A stretch of DNA of 64,000 nucleotides from Candidatus Eisenbacteria bacterium (GCA_035712145.1 DASTBI010000190.1:1-64000); one strand, 5' to 3'; shown: positions 44,351 through 54,372, counted from the stretch's first letter. Notes: generated by a model not told the origin, from the letters alone. Translations and numbers: made by a program.

Positions 44351-44956
44351 GTGGCCCATCTCGTCGCGCTGAATGGAAGCCCGGTTCGTGGCAGCAGCAT
44401 CGATCTGTTGCTCGGACAGGTGTGCGAAGGATTTCGTGAAGGAGGAGGCGAGGCCGAGCAGGTCTACTGCAACGAGCTGTGGGTCAAGCCCTGCCAGTCC
44501 TGCGGCCCCGAGCCCACGAGCGGCTATTGCATCTTCCACGACGACATGGACCTGATCTTTCCGAGGCTCGAGCGTGCGCATGCCGTCGTCGTGGGAAGCC
44601 CGATCTACTTCGACGCGGTGAGCGCCCAGCTCAAGCTCGTGATCGATCGCTGCAACTGCATCACGATGCTGATGCGCGACGGGACCTTCCGGCCGCGATG
44701 GGCGCGCACGCGACGCGGCGCGTTCGTGACCACCAGCGGTCCGCGGCAGCGCTACGACATGGCGGAGCGCTGCGTCCGCGGGTTCTTCAAGTGGATCGGG
44801 GTGAAGTGGGAGGAGACGCTGGCGTTCGTTCACGAGGACAATGACGTTGGCAGCGTCGCGGCTCGCGCGCCCGAGCTCCTCGAGCGCGCTCATGCCCTTG
44901 GCCGGCGACTCGCCCAGAGCCCGCCACTCATCCCGACCCCCGTCGCCGAAGGCTGA
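44351..44956 (+). CDS. NAD(P)H-dependent flavodoxin-like oxidoreductase
   Basis: A 201-residue FMN-reductase/flavodoxin-fold protein. It starts VALNGSPVRGSSIDLLLG, the FMN phosphate loop. CQSCGPEPTSGYCIFHDD contains several cysteines, and AVVVGSPIYFDAVSAQLK is the second flavin motif, typical of the iron-sulfur flavoprotein-like NADPH reductases. Three of the cysteines sit in a loop that in relatives can bind a cluster. Electron partner is unknown. The GTG start is separated from the divergent secreted-protein gene by 109 bases. Confidence 0.84.
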   Translation: MAHLVALNGSPVRGSSIDLLLGQVCEGFREGGGEAEQVYCNELWVKPCQSCGPEPTSGYCIFHDDMDLIFPRLERAHAVVVGSPIYFDAVSAQLKLVIDRCNCITMLMRDGTFRPRWARTRRGAFVTTSGPRQRYDMAERCVRGFFKWIGVKWEETLAFVHEDNDVGSVAARAPELLERAHALGRRLAQSPPLIPTPVAEG

Positions 44957-45006
44957 AGCAGACCCCCAAGTACTCAGCCGAGCCCTTCGAGCGTCCCAAT
45001 CAGCGA

Positions 45007-45035
45007 TTGGAGGTCTTGCGCCACGGGCCTATCAT
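45007..45035 (+). promoter_or_regulatory. Promoter for the FG-GAP repeat protein
   Basis: TTGGAG at 45007-45012 and TATCAT at 45030-45035 are separated by 17 bp. The leader of about 32 bases includes an AAGGAGG ribosome-binding site 8 bases before the ATG at 45074. Confidence 0.55.
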
Positions 45036-45073
45036 TTCCATGACATCCAGCTCCATCCCCAAGGAGGCATCTC

Positions 45074-48000
45074 ATGACCTGCTCCCCACGAGCGCTCCTG
45101 CGGTCCGTGCCCCTCCTCACTTCCTGCTACCTCGCTCTCGCTTCCGGCTTGCTCGTGTCGCGCGCCGACGCGGGGGTCTTCGAGAACGGCGCGATCCTGA
45201 GTCGCATCACCGGCTCGGTGACCGAGCTGGCGACCGGTGACCTCGATGGGGACGGGCACATCGATGTGGTCATCGATGACGCCGCGCTGGCCAAGGTCCA
45301 GCTCCTTCGCGGCCTGGGCAATGGGCACCTCGAATTCGCGGGAGAGGCGTCGACGGGTCCCAGTCCCGGCCCCCTGGCCGTGGGCGATCTGAACGGCGAT
45401 GGGCGCGCCGACGTAATCGTTACGAACCGAGGCGCCGCCTCGCTGTCGGTCGTGCTGTCGCTCGCCGCGGGATTTCAGTCACAGCCGGTTTCGCTTCCGG
45501 GTGTGCCGGCGCAGGCCCAGCTGACGGATCTTGACGACGACGGCAGCCGCGACATCCTGGTGGCCCTCACGTCGCCGGCCGAGCTCGGATGGTTGCGGGG
45601 AAATGGCAACGGCACGTTCCAACCCTACGTCATGCTTTCATCGATCTCGCAGGGAACGCCGCGCCAGGTCGAAGTGGCGGATTTCGATGCCGACGGCGAC
45701 CTCGACGTCGCTGTTCTCGCCATGTCGGGTCTTTTCCCCACGGTGCTGGTGGGTTTGGACACCGGGAGCGGCCTGAGTCCCCTCATCGCGCTCCCGAGCG
45801 GCCAGCCCGGCGGACCCGGACCGATGCGCATCAACCCGAGGGGCCAGTTCGGAGTGCCCGAGGTGTGCCTGTTCGATCTCGGTCCCATCCTCGGGCCGGG
45901 GGGCTTTCGCGGCGCCCCTCGCTACTTTTCCTGGCGCTGGGACGGTCAAAGCTTCGTTGGCGGTGTCGCCGGTTTTCATTCCAGTCTGCCGGTCAGCTCC
46001 GCGTTTCGAATCATGGAGCTGAACGGACAGGGCGTCGGGGACTTCGTGATCGGCACCGACATCTACTGCATCGTTCCGCAAATCGGGGCCTGGAGCAGCA
46101 ATCCCACATTCGGTGGTCCGGGGCTCGCGGCGGCGGACATGAACGGCGATGGAAAGGCCGATCTGGTGGGCGCCAGCTGCCAGGCCGTGTCCGTGTCACT
46201 CCTGACGCCCGTCGGCGATTACACGATCGAGAGCGGAGGAGGTGCCGGCTACAAATTCCCCATTTTCAAGACCCCATCCACATCGTTTGTGGTAGGAGAG
46301 CTGGACGAGGACGCTCACCTCGATGCGGCGCTGGTCCGTGGTGACTCGCTATGGCTCCGCACGGGATCGGCTGCCGGCACTTTCTCGTCAGCGACCCTGA
46401 TCCCGATCTCGACCCCGATGCCGCGCCCGCTGCGCCTCGCGGATATCAACGGCGACGGGCGACTCGATCTCGTCGCCATCCTTGCCCAGAGCAGCAGCGA
46501 CAGCCGGGTGGTGGTGGTTCCCAACGGAGTCGGGACCACCTTTGGCACACCCGTGAGCACGCCGGTGCCCAGTCTCGTCGGGGCCTTCGGAGTCGGGGAC
46601 GCGAACGGCGATGGAAGAGCCGATGTCCTGGTCGACGACTTGGACATGGTGCGGGTGTTGAAAGGCAACGCGGACGGGACACTCACGGAGACGTGGAGCC
46701 GCGCCTTGGGCGATCTCTTCCGTGGGCTTCGTTTCGCGGACCTCGACCGGGACGGCGCGCTCGATCTCGTGCTTGCCGGTCTCGATGGCGGGATCACGTC
46801 CGCGCATGGGAATGGCGATGGCACCTTCGCCGATCCCGTGAGCTTCAACGGTCCGCTCACGACCGGAGATGTCATCGGGGTAGGCGACCTCGACCGAGAC
46901 GGCGTCGAGGACGTATGCATCGGGACGGAAACAGGCTTGGTCTCGATGAAGGGCCTCGGCGGCGGCGCACTGGGACCGCCCGTCCTCACCTTCGCCTCTC
47001 AATATGTCCTGCTCGACGAGTTCGGAGACGTCGATTACGACGGGATCCCCGACGCGATCATTCGCCGCAGCGGTGGTGCGTGCAGTGCGCCGCTCGAGGT
47101 GGCGCGTGGGCTGGGCGACGGAACGTTCGAACTCGAAGGTGTGTACCTGCGCGGCTTTGCCGATGAAGTCGTGCTCGCGCCGCTCGAGGACGCCACGCTG
47201 GATCTCCTCTTCTCGACCCGATTCACCGTTGCCGAGTTCTCGGTGTTGCGCAACGTCACTCCGGTTCACTCCATCACGGCGTCGGCCGCCGCCGGGGGCT
47301 CGATCACCCCATCCGGCACGGTTCCCGTCGCGGAGGGGGCCGACCGGCAGTTCCAGATCGTGCCGGCCCAGAACTTCGGCATCCTGGACGTGCTCGTGGA
47401 CGGCGTCTCGGTCGGGGCGGTCAGCTCCTACACGTTCGAGGATGTCAGCGCCGACCACACGATTCACGCGACGTTCATCGCCTCTACGCTGGTCGAAGTG
47501 GATTTCGGAATTGATCGAATTCGCCTGGGCGGAAACCATCTCGGTCACGCCGTGCCAACCTACATCGAGCCGGCCGGTCCCGAGACGCCGGCCGACATCG
47601 TGGCCGCCAGCATTCGGCTCAACGGCGTGGTGAGCATCGATCCCTCGTTCACGCCGGTGATCGGAGACCACGATCGGAATGGCATCTCCGATCTCGAGGT
47701 CCAATTCCGCCGCGAGGACCTGGATCCCATCCTGCCTGCCGGAGACGCGGTTCCGGTCCATATCAACGGCGCGTTCACGGGCGGTGGACTCTTCCATGGA
47801 AGCGACGTCGTCGCGGTGAGACGTCCCAAGATCCATGTGCCGCGCGGCAACTCGTCGGTCGTGGCGGGCACCGAGATCGTGGTCGAGTACGAGCTCCTCG
47901 AGGGCGCCAACTGGGTCGCCCTGCTGCACTCGATGGACGACGGAGCGACCTGGACGCTGGACGCGACCGAGCAGCAGAACGACGGCACGCTCCTGTGGCA

Positions 48001-48424
48001 TGCACCCAACGCCGTCAGTCAAGCGGCGCGCCTCGCCATCGCGCAGGTCGAATCGGGCTCCCAAGCGGATCCCGAAGTCATCGGGGTGCTCGCTGTGAGC
48101 GAGGCGTTCCAAATCACTTCGCTGGTGGGCGTGCCCGAGATTCCCTCGGCGCTCGAGCTCGCTGCCATCCTGCCCACGCCGAGTCGCGGTGTGGCGAACA
48201 TCGGCTTCGCGCTGCCTCGCACCGGTCGGGTGAGGCTCGACGTGCTCGATCTGGCGGGCCGGCGAGTCACCACCCTGCACGAGGGTTCGCTCGAGGCAGG
48301 CCGACACCAGCGAGTGTGGAAGGGCGAGCGCACGACCGGTGGCCTGGCGCCTGCCGGCGTCTACCTGGTTCGTCTGTGGACCGAGCAAGGCGAGCGGGTT
48401 CGCCGAGTGGTGTGGATGCGTTGA
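45074..48424 (+). CDS. Secreted FG-GAP/VCBS repeat protein with sorting tail
   Basis: A 1116-residue exported protein. After the signal peptide (ending SRADAGVF) come about eleven FG-GAP/VCBS units with calcium-loop signatures such as GDLDGDGHIDVV, GDLNGDGRADVI, ADINGDGRLDLV and GDANGDGRADVL, expected to form beta-propellers. Near residue 740 lies an InlB-like strand repeat (ITASAAAGGSITPSGTVPV, then DHTIHATF). The last 85 residues form the FlgD/Por-type tail (LPRTGRVRLDVLDLAGRRVT, PAGVYLVRL, final VVWMR). Likely cell-surface or released, with adhesive or binding function; the ligand is unknown. Confidence 0.83.
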   Translation: MTCSPRALLRSVPLLTSCYLALASGLLVSRADAGVFENGAILSRITGSVTELATGDLDGDGHIDVVIDDAALAKVQLLRGLGNGHLEFAGEASTGPSPGPLAVGDLNGDGRADVIVTNRGAASLSVVLSLAAGFQSQPVSLPGVPAQAQLTDLDDDGSRDILVALTSPAELGWLRGNGNGTFQPYVMLSSISQGTPRQVEVADFDADGDLDVAVLAMSGLFPTVLVGLDTGSGLSPLIALPSGQPGGPGPMRINPRGQFGVPEVCLFDLGPILGPGGFRGAPRYFSWRWDGQSFVGGVAGFHSSLPVSSAFRIMELNGQGVGDFVIGTDIYCIVPQIGAWSSNPTFGGPGLAAADMNGDGKADLVGASCQAVSVSLLTPVGDYTIESGGGAGYKFPIFKTPSTSFVVGELDEDAHLDAALVRGDSLWLRTGSAAGTFSSATLIPISTPMPRPLRLADINGDGRLDLVAILAQSSSDSRVVVVPNGVGTTFGTPVSTPVPSLVGAFGVGDANGDGRADVLVDDLDMVRVLKGNADGTLTETWSRALGDLFRGLRFADLDRDGALDLVLAGLDGGITSAHGNGDGTFADPVSFNGPLTTGDVIGVGDLDRDGVEDVCIGTETGLVSMKGLGGGALGPPVLTFASQYVLLDEFGDVDYDGIPDAIIRRSGGACSAPLEVARGLGDGTFELEGVYLRGFADEVVLAPLEDATLDLLFSTRFTVAEFSVLRNVTPVHSITASAAAGGSITPSGTVPVAEGADRQFQIVPAQNFGILDVLVDGVSVGAVSSYTFEDVSADHTIHATFIASTLVEVDFGIDRIRLGGNHLGHAVPTYIEPAGPETPADIVAASIRLNGVVSIDPSFTPVIGDHDRNGISDLEVQFRREDLDPILPAGDAVPVHINGAFTGGGLFHGSDVVAVRRPKIHVPRGNSSVVAGTEIVVEYELLEGANWVALLHSMDDGATWTLDATEQQNDGTLLWHAPNAVSQAARLAIAQVESGSQADPEVIGVLAVSEAFQITSLVGVPEIPSALELAAILPTPSRGVANIGFALPRTGRVRLDVLDLAGRRVTTLHEGSLEAGRHQRVWKGERTTGGLAPAGVYLVRLWTEQGERVRRVVWMR

Positions 48425-48425
48425 G

Positions 48426-50522
48426 TTACTGGACGTAGCGGCGGCGGAGCGCCTCGTAGGTCGTAACGACTCCGCTCGCCTCGAGTCCGTCTCCCGCGTT
48501 GGCGTGGGACGCGGAAACCTGCACGAGGTCTTTGACCGCGCGCAGGGTCGTGGCGGCGCGATCGGCGCTGGCGAAGGCCGCCCTGGCGCCGGACTCGTCT
48601 CCCGCGCGCTCGCGTTCGGCAGTGCGGATCAACCCGATATAGAAGGTGAGCATCGCCTCTCCATAGATGAAACGCCGTGATTCATCCTCGAGGCGCGCGC
48701 GCTCGATGCGATCGCGGGCAAGCGACCGTGCGCGATCGAGCGCCGCCCGTGCGTTCGTCACCGCGCGCTCGATCTCATCGAGATCGGGGCCGTCATTGGT
48801 GGCGGACCGCGTCTCCTTCGACTGGAGATGCCGCAGAGGAAAGACAGGCGCCTCGGGATGAGTCAGCCGTCCTCCTGCGCTCGTGCCATAGACGCCGGCG
48901 CAATGCTGCAGGGCCAGGATGTTGGCGCTCGCGATCTCGAGCCAGCGCAGGTGCTCGAGCATCGCGTCCGCCGACGCCGGGAAGTAGCCGCGGGCGAAGC
49001 GAGCGATCAGCGAGTCCACGTTCTGGTCGGAGTTCCACGCGAGCCGCGAGATCAGATGGTGATTCAGTGTCCAGGCGCCCCACAGGCGAGTCGGCGCGTG
49101 CATGTACTCGAATCGCTCGAGCCGTGTCTCGCGGGTGTAGGTCGCGAGATCGGCCGCCATGACGTGCGGAAAGATCAGGGGGAGGGACTTGAAGGCGCCC
49201 ACGTTGAAGTACTCGCAGACGCCCAGCGACACTCCGCGCGGTCCCGTGGCCCACTGGGTCCAGCCCACCCATGCCCGGTAGAGCCTGCGGTTGACCTCGG
49301 TGCACGTGGAGTCGGCCAGCGCGTGCGCGTAACAGCGGAAGTAAGGACAGAACGTCACCTGCACACCGGCGAGGTCGCCTTCAGGGGATCGCGTCGGTGG
49401 AGGCAAGGTCTCGTGGTAGGCGATGGTCGATACTTCGACCGCGCGGGTCAGCGCCCCACGGGCCCTCGCGTCACGCACCGCGCGGGCCACGTCGGCCAGC
49501 ACCGTGAGCCAGCGATCGGTCGGTGCTCCCTGCGCGGCGCACAGGTCACATTCACACCACCGGCCCATGTCGAGTGGCCATACCTCGAGAACGTCCACGT
49601 GCCGGAGAGACCCGCCGATCAGCGAGCCGGCGATCGCCTCCGCCAGCGCCCGCCGCGCCTCGGCGTTCGAGGTGCAGAAATTGTCGCCCGACTCGCCACG
49701 GATGTCGGGACTGCGTCGCCCGCCGTGGAGCCCGTACCACTCGGGGTGCGAGGAGAAATACCGCGCGGGAGAGAGGAAGTCGGATTGGATCGTGTGGCCG
49801 CCCCCGGTGAGCTTGATCGCGAGCCTCTTCATCCATGGGATGAGCGCCGTGTCGGCGGATGTCCATTGATTCATCCGATTGCGCGCCATCCACAGGATGA
49901 ATTCGAAATTCCCGCGCGGCTCGAATGCCCAGAAACCGCGGATCGGCACCGCCGGCGACGCGGACCGCTCCAGCTTTCGCGGCCATGCTCTTGCAGCCCC
50001 GGGCTGGACGACATGCTGCTCCACGGGATGGGCGGCGTCGCGTTCGAAGTGGCCCGGGAACGTCGTTCCGAGCTGCTCGAGCAGGTCATAGGTGCCGGCC
50101 AACACGCCCGCGCGATCCTGGCCGACGATCGTGATCAGCCGCCGGCCTCGCTGCTCGGTGGACCGGGTGCGGAATGAGCCGGCTTCCGCGCGTGTCGAAT
50201 CCACCTTCAACACGATCGCGTCGCCCGTATCGGGAAGCGTCGGCGCCACTCGGACCGAGCTGAAAGGCAACGCGAAACAACCAGGCAGTGCCTCCTGCAG
50301 CTCTCGCGCGGCAAAGCCGAGAGTGCTGGCGTCGTCGTCGCGGTGATCGGTGTCCGCCCAGTTCACATGCGCAAGGGGCGAAGCCGCTTCCTCCACCGAG
50401 GCGAAGGGCCCGGGATCGGCCACGATCGTCACTGCGGTGACCGGCCGTTCCGAGCTTCCGCAGCCGGCGAGCATCCCCCAAGCGGCCGCGCAGATCGCGA
50501 GGGCCAGGTGCGTGCGAGTCAT
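48426..50522 (-). CDS. DUF4838-domain lipoprotein
   Basis: A 698-residue predicted lipoprotein with lipobox LAGC near residue 21. The body matches the DUF4838 family, which is distantly related to alpha-glucuronidase-type glycoside hydrolases. It includes the N-terminal GH20/GH67-like domain (GQDRAGVLAGTYDLLEQLG) and FWAFEPRGNFEFILWMARNR, SPARYFSSHPEWYGL, EVWPLDMGRWCECDLC. A CECDLC cluster near residue 330 is typical. It probably acts on acidic polysaccharide at the cell surface; activity is unproven. ATG at 50522 is chosen because the lipobox follows directly. Its start is 133 bases from the divergent acyl-CoA dehydrogenase. Confidence 0.78.
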   Translation of the reverse strand: MTRTHLALAICAAAWGMLAGCGSSERPVTAVTIVADPGPFASVEEAASPLAHVNWADTDHRDDDASTLGFAARELQEALPGCFALPFSSVRVAPTLPDTGDAIVLKVDSTRAEAGSFRTRSTEQRGRRLITIVGQDRAGVLAGTYDLLEQLGTTFPGHFERDAAHPVEQHVVQPGAARAWPRKLERSASPAVPIRGFWAFEPRGNFEFILWMARNRMNQWTSADTALIPWMKRLAIKLTGGGHTIQSDFLSPARYFSSHPEWYGLHGGRRSPDIRGESGDNFCTSNAEARRALAEAIAGSLIGGSLRHVDVLEVWPLDMGRWCECDLCAAQGAPTDRWLTVLADVARAVRDARARGALTRAVEVSTIAYHETLPPPTRSPEGDLAGVQVTFCPYFRCYAHALADSTCTEVNRRLYRAWVGWTQWATGPRGVSLGVCEYFNVGAFKSLPLIFPHVMAADLATYTRETRLERFEYMHAPTRLWGAWTLNHHLISRLAWNSDQNVDSLIARFARGYFPASADAMLEHLRWLEIASANILALQHCAGVYGTSAGGRLTHPEAPVFPLRHLQSKETRSATNDGPDLDEIERAVTNARAALDRARSLARDRIERARLEDESRRFIYGEAMLTFYIGLIRTAERERAGDESGARAAFASADRAATTLRAVKDLVQVSASHANAGDGLEASGVVTTYEALRRRYVQ

Positions 50523-50530
50523 GACGGCGG

Positions 50531-50536
50531 AGTCTA
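50531..50536 (-). promoter_or_regulatory. -10 element very close to the DUF4838 start
   Basis: On the minus strand the hexamer is TAGACT, the same -10 as at 7601, 11828 and 34797. It ends only about 8 bases before the ATG, so transcription would begin at or next to the start codon. No good -35 was found. Confidence 0.35.
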
Positions 50537-50654
50537 ACCGAGGCCGTTCACGCGACATCGCGCGCTTGTCTCGGGAGCGCTTTGCCGTCATAGTCTTCGG
50601 CCCAAGTCCAGACCACTCTTGCTCCCTCCACCCCGGAGTTCGGCGGCCCGTTCC

Positions 50655-51797
50655 ATGATCTGCCTGCGAGAAGAGCATCATCAGGTCCGTGAGATGGCCC
50701 GCAAGTTCGCGGACGAAGTCCTGGCGCCGCGCGCTCGGGAAATCGACGAGAAGGAAGAATTTCCCGCCGACATCGTGAAGCAGATGGGCGAGCTGGGTTT
50801 CATGGGCCTGCCGTATCCCGAGCGTTACGGCGGCGCCGGACTCGACACGCTCTCCTACATCATCGCGGTCGAGGAGATCTCGAGAGTCTGCGCGTCCACC
50901 GGCATCACGCTCGCCGCTCACGTCTCGCTCGGATGCGGACCGGTCTTCGGGAGCGGATCCGAGGAGCAGAAGATCAAGTTCCTCACCCCGATGGCAAAGG
51001 GCGAGGTGATCGGCGCCTTCGGCCTCACCGAGCCGGGCGCCGGCTCCGACGCCGCCGGAACCCGCACCACCGCCGTGAAGGTGCCCGGCGGCTGGAAGGT
51101 GAACGGCGAGAAGATCTACATCACCAACGGCAGCGTCGCGAAGTACGTCACCCTCACCGCGGTCACCGAACCGGGCATCGGGCCCGATGGGATCTCCGCG
51201 TTCATCGTCGATACCTCGACCAAGGGTTATCGCGCGGGCCCGCGCGAGAAGAAGATGGGCCTCCGCGGCTCCGACACGGTGGCGATCTACTTCGAGGACT
51301 GTTTCATTCCCGACGAGAACCTGCTCGGCGACCCGCGCGGCGGCTTCAAGGCCTTCATGCGCACGCTGACCGGGGGCCGCATCTCGATCGGCGCCATGTC
51401 GCTCGGCATCGCCCGCGGGGCGCACCAGCACGCGGTCGCCTACGCCAAGCAGCGCCGCCAGTTCAACCAGCCGATCGCCAATTTCCAGGCGGTGCAGTTC
51501 ATGCTCGCCGACATGGCCACCAAGATCGAGGCGTCGCGGCTCCTCATCTATCACGCCGCCCTGCTCAAGGACGCCGGCAAGAGCTTCGTGAAGGAAGCCT
51601 CGATCGCCAAGCTGTTCGCGAGCGAGGCCGCGAACTGGATCACCGACAAGGCGATCCAGATCCATGGCGGCATGGGCTACATGCGCGAAGTGCCGGTCGA
51701 GCGCATGCACCGCGACGCGAAGCTGATGGAGATCGGTGAGGGCACCAGCGAGATCCAGCGCATGGTGATCGCCCGCGAGATCCTTTCCGGGACCTGA
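50655..51797 (+). CDS. Acyl-CoA dehydrogenase
   Basis: A 380-residue FAD-dependent enzyme that makes a trans-2 double bond in an acyl-CoA. It has [20 protein letters not shown] at the start, [20 protein letters not shown] (FAD loop), [20 protein letters not shown] and [18 protein letters not shown], whose glutamate in the IGEGT region is the likely catalytic base. The ATG at 50655 gives the normal N-terminus; an upstream ATG at 50619 adds 12 residues. Substrate chain length is not decidable. It stands upstream of the FIST gene and shares its direction. Confidence 0.92.
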   Translation: MICLREEHHQVREMARKFADEVLAPRAREIDEKEEFPADIVKQMGELGFMGLPYPERYGGAGLDTLSYIIAVEEISRVCASTGITLAAHVSLGCGPVFGSGSEEQKIKFLTPMAKGEVIGAFGLTEPGAGSDAAGTRTTAVKVPGGWKVNGEKIYITNGSVAKYVTLTAVTEPGIGPDGISAFIVDTSTKGYRAGPREKKMGLRGSDTVAIYFEDCFIPDENLLGDPRGGFKAFMRTLTGGRISIGAMSLGIARGAHQHAVAYAKQRRQFNQPIANFQAVQFMLADMATKIEASRLLIYHAALLKDAGKSFVKEASIAKLFASEAANWITDKAIQIHGGMGYMREVPVERMHRDAKLMEIGEGTSEIQRMVIAREILSGT

Positions 51798-51823
51798 TCG
51801 TCCCGCCTCCGTCGAACGGCACC

Positions 51824-53014
51824 GTGCTCTGGGCGGCCTCCCACTCTCTCGAACCCGATCCGGTGGCCGCCGTGGAGCAGGCCGCTGCCCGGGTGGTCGA
51901 AGGCCTGGGACCCGGACCGGTGGATCTGGCGATGGTGTTCTTCACGCGCCACCTGGCGACGCCTCCCGAGGCGGTCCCCGACACGCTGCTGCGCGCGCTG
52001 TCGCCGCGGTGCAGGATCGGGGTGAGTGCGAAGGCCGTGGTGAGCACGGATCGCGAGATCGAGCAGGGGCCCGCGCTGACGCTGATCGCCGCGCGGCTTC
52101 CCGGGGTCGAGGTGAATCCATTCATCCTGGACGCCCCGACGTGGGGCGAAGCGATCGAAGATCCGCTCGAGTTCGCGCGCCATACGCGCGGGCTGGAGCG
52201 CGCCGAGGTGGTGCTCCTGCTGGGCGACCCCTTCTCGCTCGACATCGAGCGCGCATTGCGAGCCTTCAACCGCCACGCGCCCGGCGTGCGCGTGGTGGGC
52301 GGCATGGCGAGCGCGGGCGTGCGGCCGCACTCCAACGTGCTGGTGCTCAACGACTGGACTGCGCACGAGGGGGGCGTCGCGGTGGCGCTGCGGGGCGCGC
52401 TGCGGGTGGACGTCGTGGTGTCGCAGGGATGCCGTCCGATCGGTCCGCCGCTCGCGGTCACGCGCGCCGAGCAGAACATCATCCTCGAGCTCGACGGCCA
52501 GCCCGCGCTCGAGCGCACGGAGCAGGTGCTCCGCTCGCTGCCCGAGTCCGAGCACACCCATCTGAAGCACGGCCTCTACATGGGACGGCCCGCGCGTGGC
52601 GCCGCCGCGGGCCGCGGCGACTACTTGATCCGCAACCTGCTGGGCGCCGATCGTGATCGCGGCGCGATCGCGGTCGGCGACCGGGTCGCCGAGAAGGAGC
52701 AGGTGCGCCTGCACGTGCGCGACGCCGCGATCGCGCGCGAGGATCTCGAGATGCTGCTCTCGCCGCAGGCGTTCGATTCCAAGGCGCACGCGGCGCTGAT
52801 GTTCTCGTGCAATGGACGCGGCAAGGCTTTCTTCGGAGAGCCGCATCGCGACATCGGCACCCTGCAGGAGGCGCTCGGGGGGCCGGTGCCGATCGCCGGG
52901 TTCTTTGCCGCGGGAGAGATCGGGCCGATCGGTGACCACAACCACCTGCATGGTCAGACCGCCAGCATCGCGATCTTTCGTCCGCGCGAGTCTTACTCGA
53001 AGAGCTCGGGGTAG
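51824..53014 (+). CDS. FIST domain sensor/ligand-binding protein
   Basis: A 396-residue cytoplasmic protein with FIST_N and FIST_C domains, found in bacterial signal proteins and thought to sense small ligands, possibly amino acids. The N-domain shows RCRIGVSAKAVVSTDREIEQ and VRVVGGMASAGVRPHSNVL. The C-domain shows FSCNGRGKAFFGEPHRDI and IAGFFAAGEIGPIGDHNHLH. No histidine kinase or cyclase domain is attached or adjacent. The GTG start lies 26 bases after the acyl-CoA dehydrogenase, so the two may be cotranscribed. It overlaps the next convergent gene by 22 bases. Confidence 0.82.
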   Translation: MLWAASHSLEPDPVAAVEQAAARVVEGLGPGPVDLAMVFFTRHLATPPEAVPDTLLRALSPRCRIGVSAKAVVSTDREIEQGPALTLIAARLPGVEVNPFILDAPTWGEAIEDPLEFARHTRGLERAEVVLLLGDPFSLDIERALRAFNRHAPGVRVVGGMASAGVRPHSNVLVLNDWTAHEGGVAVALRGALRVDVVVSQGCRPIGPPLAVTRAEQNIILELDGQPALERTEQVLRSLPESEHTHLKHGLYMGRPARGAAAGRGDYLIRNLLGADRDRGAIAVGDRVAEKEQVRLHVRDAAIAREDLEMLLSPQAFDSKAHAALMFSCNGRGKAFFGEPHRDIGTLQEALGGPVPIAGFFAAGEIGPIGDHNHLHGQTASIAIFRPRESYSKSSG

Positions 53015-54372
53015 CGCTTCTCCAGCTCGCGCTCACGCTTCGCGCGCTGGGCGAGCCGTGGCTCGCACCGGCCGGGACTGCCCACTTCCTCCGCCGCCTC
53101 CAGGCACATCCAGGCGAGCACCGGCTGGTATGAGCGCATGTAGAGGTCTGCCAGGTCGAGCCAGCCGGCCGCCATGCACGGATTGCCGCCCAGCGCCCCC
53201 ATCATGAGATAGGCCGCGAGATCGTAGTGGTGCGTTGCGATGCGAGCCCGGCCACGCAGGTAATCGAGCACGTAGGCCCGCTCGAGTCCCGAGCCGTTCA
53301 CGCGATCGAGCCTTTGCAGCGCCGCGGCGGCGCTCGCGGAGTCGCGCCATGCCAGTCCCGCGCGGCATGCGGCAATGGCGGAGTCGCCTCGGACGCGCCG
53401 CTCGATCTCGCGCGACCAAGCGGAGTCCCGCTCGCAAGCCCCCATCACGCGCTCCGCACGCGCCAGCGCCGCTTCGAGGAAACGCCCCGAATCGAGCGCG
53501 GCTGCTTCGAACCGCTGCGACTCCGGGACCCAGTCGCCGAGGCCCTTGCAGCTCTTGCACCCGGCAAGCCGCTGGTCGAGCTCGCGGTACCGCGGATCAT
53601 CGAGGTCCAGTCGTTTCGCCATCGCCGCCGGATCGTTGGCTTCGGGAGCCGAGGCGATGCGCACCAGGCGGAGCATCACGACGGTCTCCTGGTTGAAATC
53701 CCGATAGCGATAGATGATCTGCCGCGGGACCTTCCCGAGACGCATCAAGGCGCGGCGCGCGTCCGGATGGATATTGGCCTGGAATGCCAGATAGCGATCG
53801 AACATGTGCGCGCGGCCGGGCGCGAAGGCGGTGTCGGTCGTCATCGCTTCGAGGCTCACGCGGCCGTTGATCCAGACCGTCAGACGGCCGTCCCGGACGG
53901 AGTCGGCGAGCGTCTCGCGGCGGCCGCGGCTCTTGGGAGGCGCCTGAATCGAGAACAACGCCTCCATCTCGAGCACCGAGGGCTCGGTTCCCGGACGGGC
54001 CTTCTCCATCCGCCGTCGCGTGGCGAGCCGCTCCTGGAGCTCCATTTCCTTGAAGGCGACGAAGGAGTGAAGTGACCAGTCGCTGTAGACCTGATCGCGA
54101 GTGTTCACCCGCTGAACCCGCTTGCGCGCGAAGTCGTAGATCCACACCGAGGTTGGCTCGTAGGCGACCAACCGATGGTCGCCGAGCGCCACCATGACCT
54201 CGCTCCTCGTCGAATCGACGACGACCGGACCGCCCTGCGAAGGTGGTCTCAAGGTGGAGGTCCGCGAGAGCCGCTCGAACACGAGCACGGACTCCTCGGA
54301 GCGGGCGGAGGCGCTGCAGAGCGACGCAACGATCACGAGCGACGCGAGCCGCGCGCCGCGAGCCAATGACAA
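52993..54372 (-). CDS. Exported protein of unknown function with TPR-like C-terminus
   Basis: A protein of about 459 residues with no recognised family. The N-terminus ARLASLVIVASLCSASARSE resembles a signal peptide. The middle has mixed alpha/beta character with an Arg/Glu-rich segment (QERLATRRRMEK). A GCKSCKGLGDW motif (CxxC) falls near residue 290, and the C-terminal third is helical and Ala-rich, like tetratricopeptide repeats. The TTG at 54372, preceded by GAGG, fits the signal peptide; the open frame extends about 290 bases upstream. The C-terminus overlaps the convergent FIST gene by 22 bases. Confidence 0.6.
   Translation of the reverse strand: MSLARGARLASLVIVASLCSASARSEESVLVFERLSRTSTLRPPSQGGPVVVDSTRSEVMVALGDHRLVAYEPTSVWIYDFARKRVQRVNTRDQVYSDWSLHSFVAFKEMELQERLATRRRMEKARPGTEPSVLEMEALFSIQAPPKSRGRRETLADSVRDGRLTVWINGRVSLEAMTTDTAFAPGRAHMFDRYLAFQANIHPDARRALMRLGKVPRQIIYRYRDFNQETVVMLRLVRIASAPEANDPAAMAKRLDLDDPRYRELDQRLAGCKSCKGLGDWVPESQRFEAAALDSGRFLEAALARAERVMGACERDSAWSREIERRVRGDSAIAACRAGLAWRDSASAAAALQRLDRVNGSGLERAYVLDYLRGRARIATHHYDLAAYLMMGALGGNPCMAAGWLDLADLYMRSYQPVLAWMCLEAAEEVGSPGRCEPRLAQRAKRERELEKRYPELFE

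Noticed and set aside
45074-48424. Toxin or RTX-type exporter substrate
   Set aside because: The DxDGD loops are FG-GAP/VCBS propeller motifs, without RTX nonapeptides or a toxin domain.
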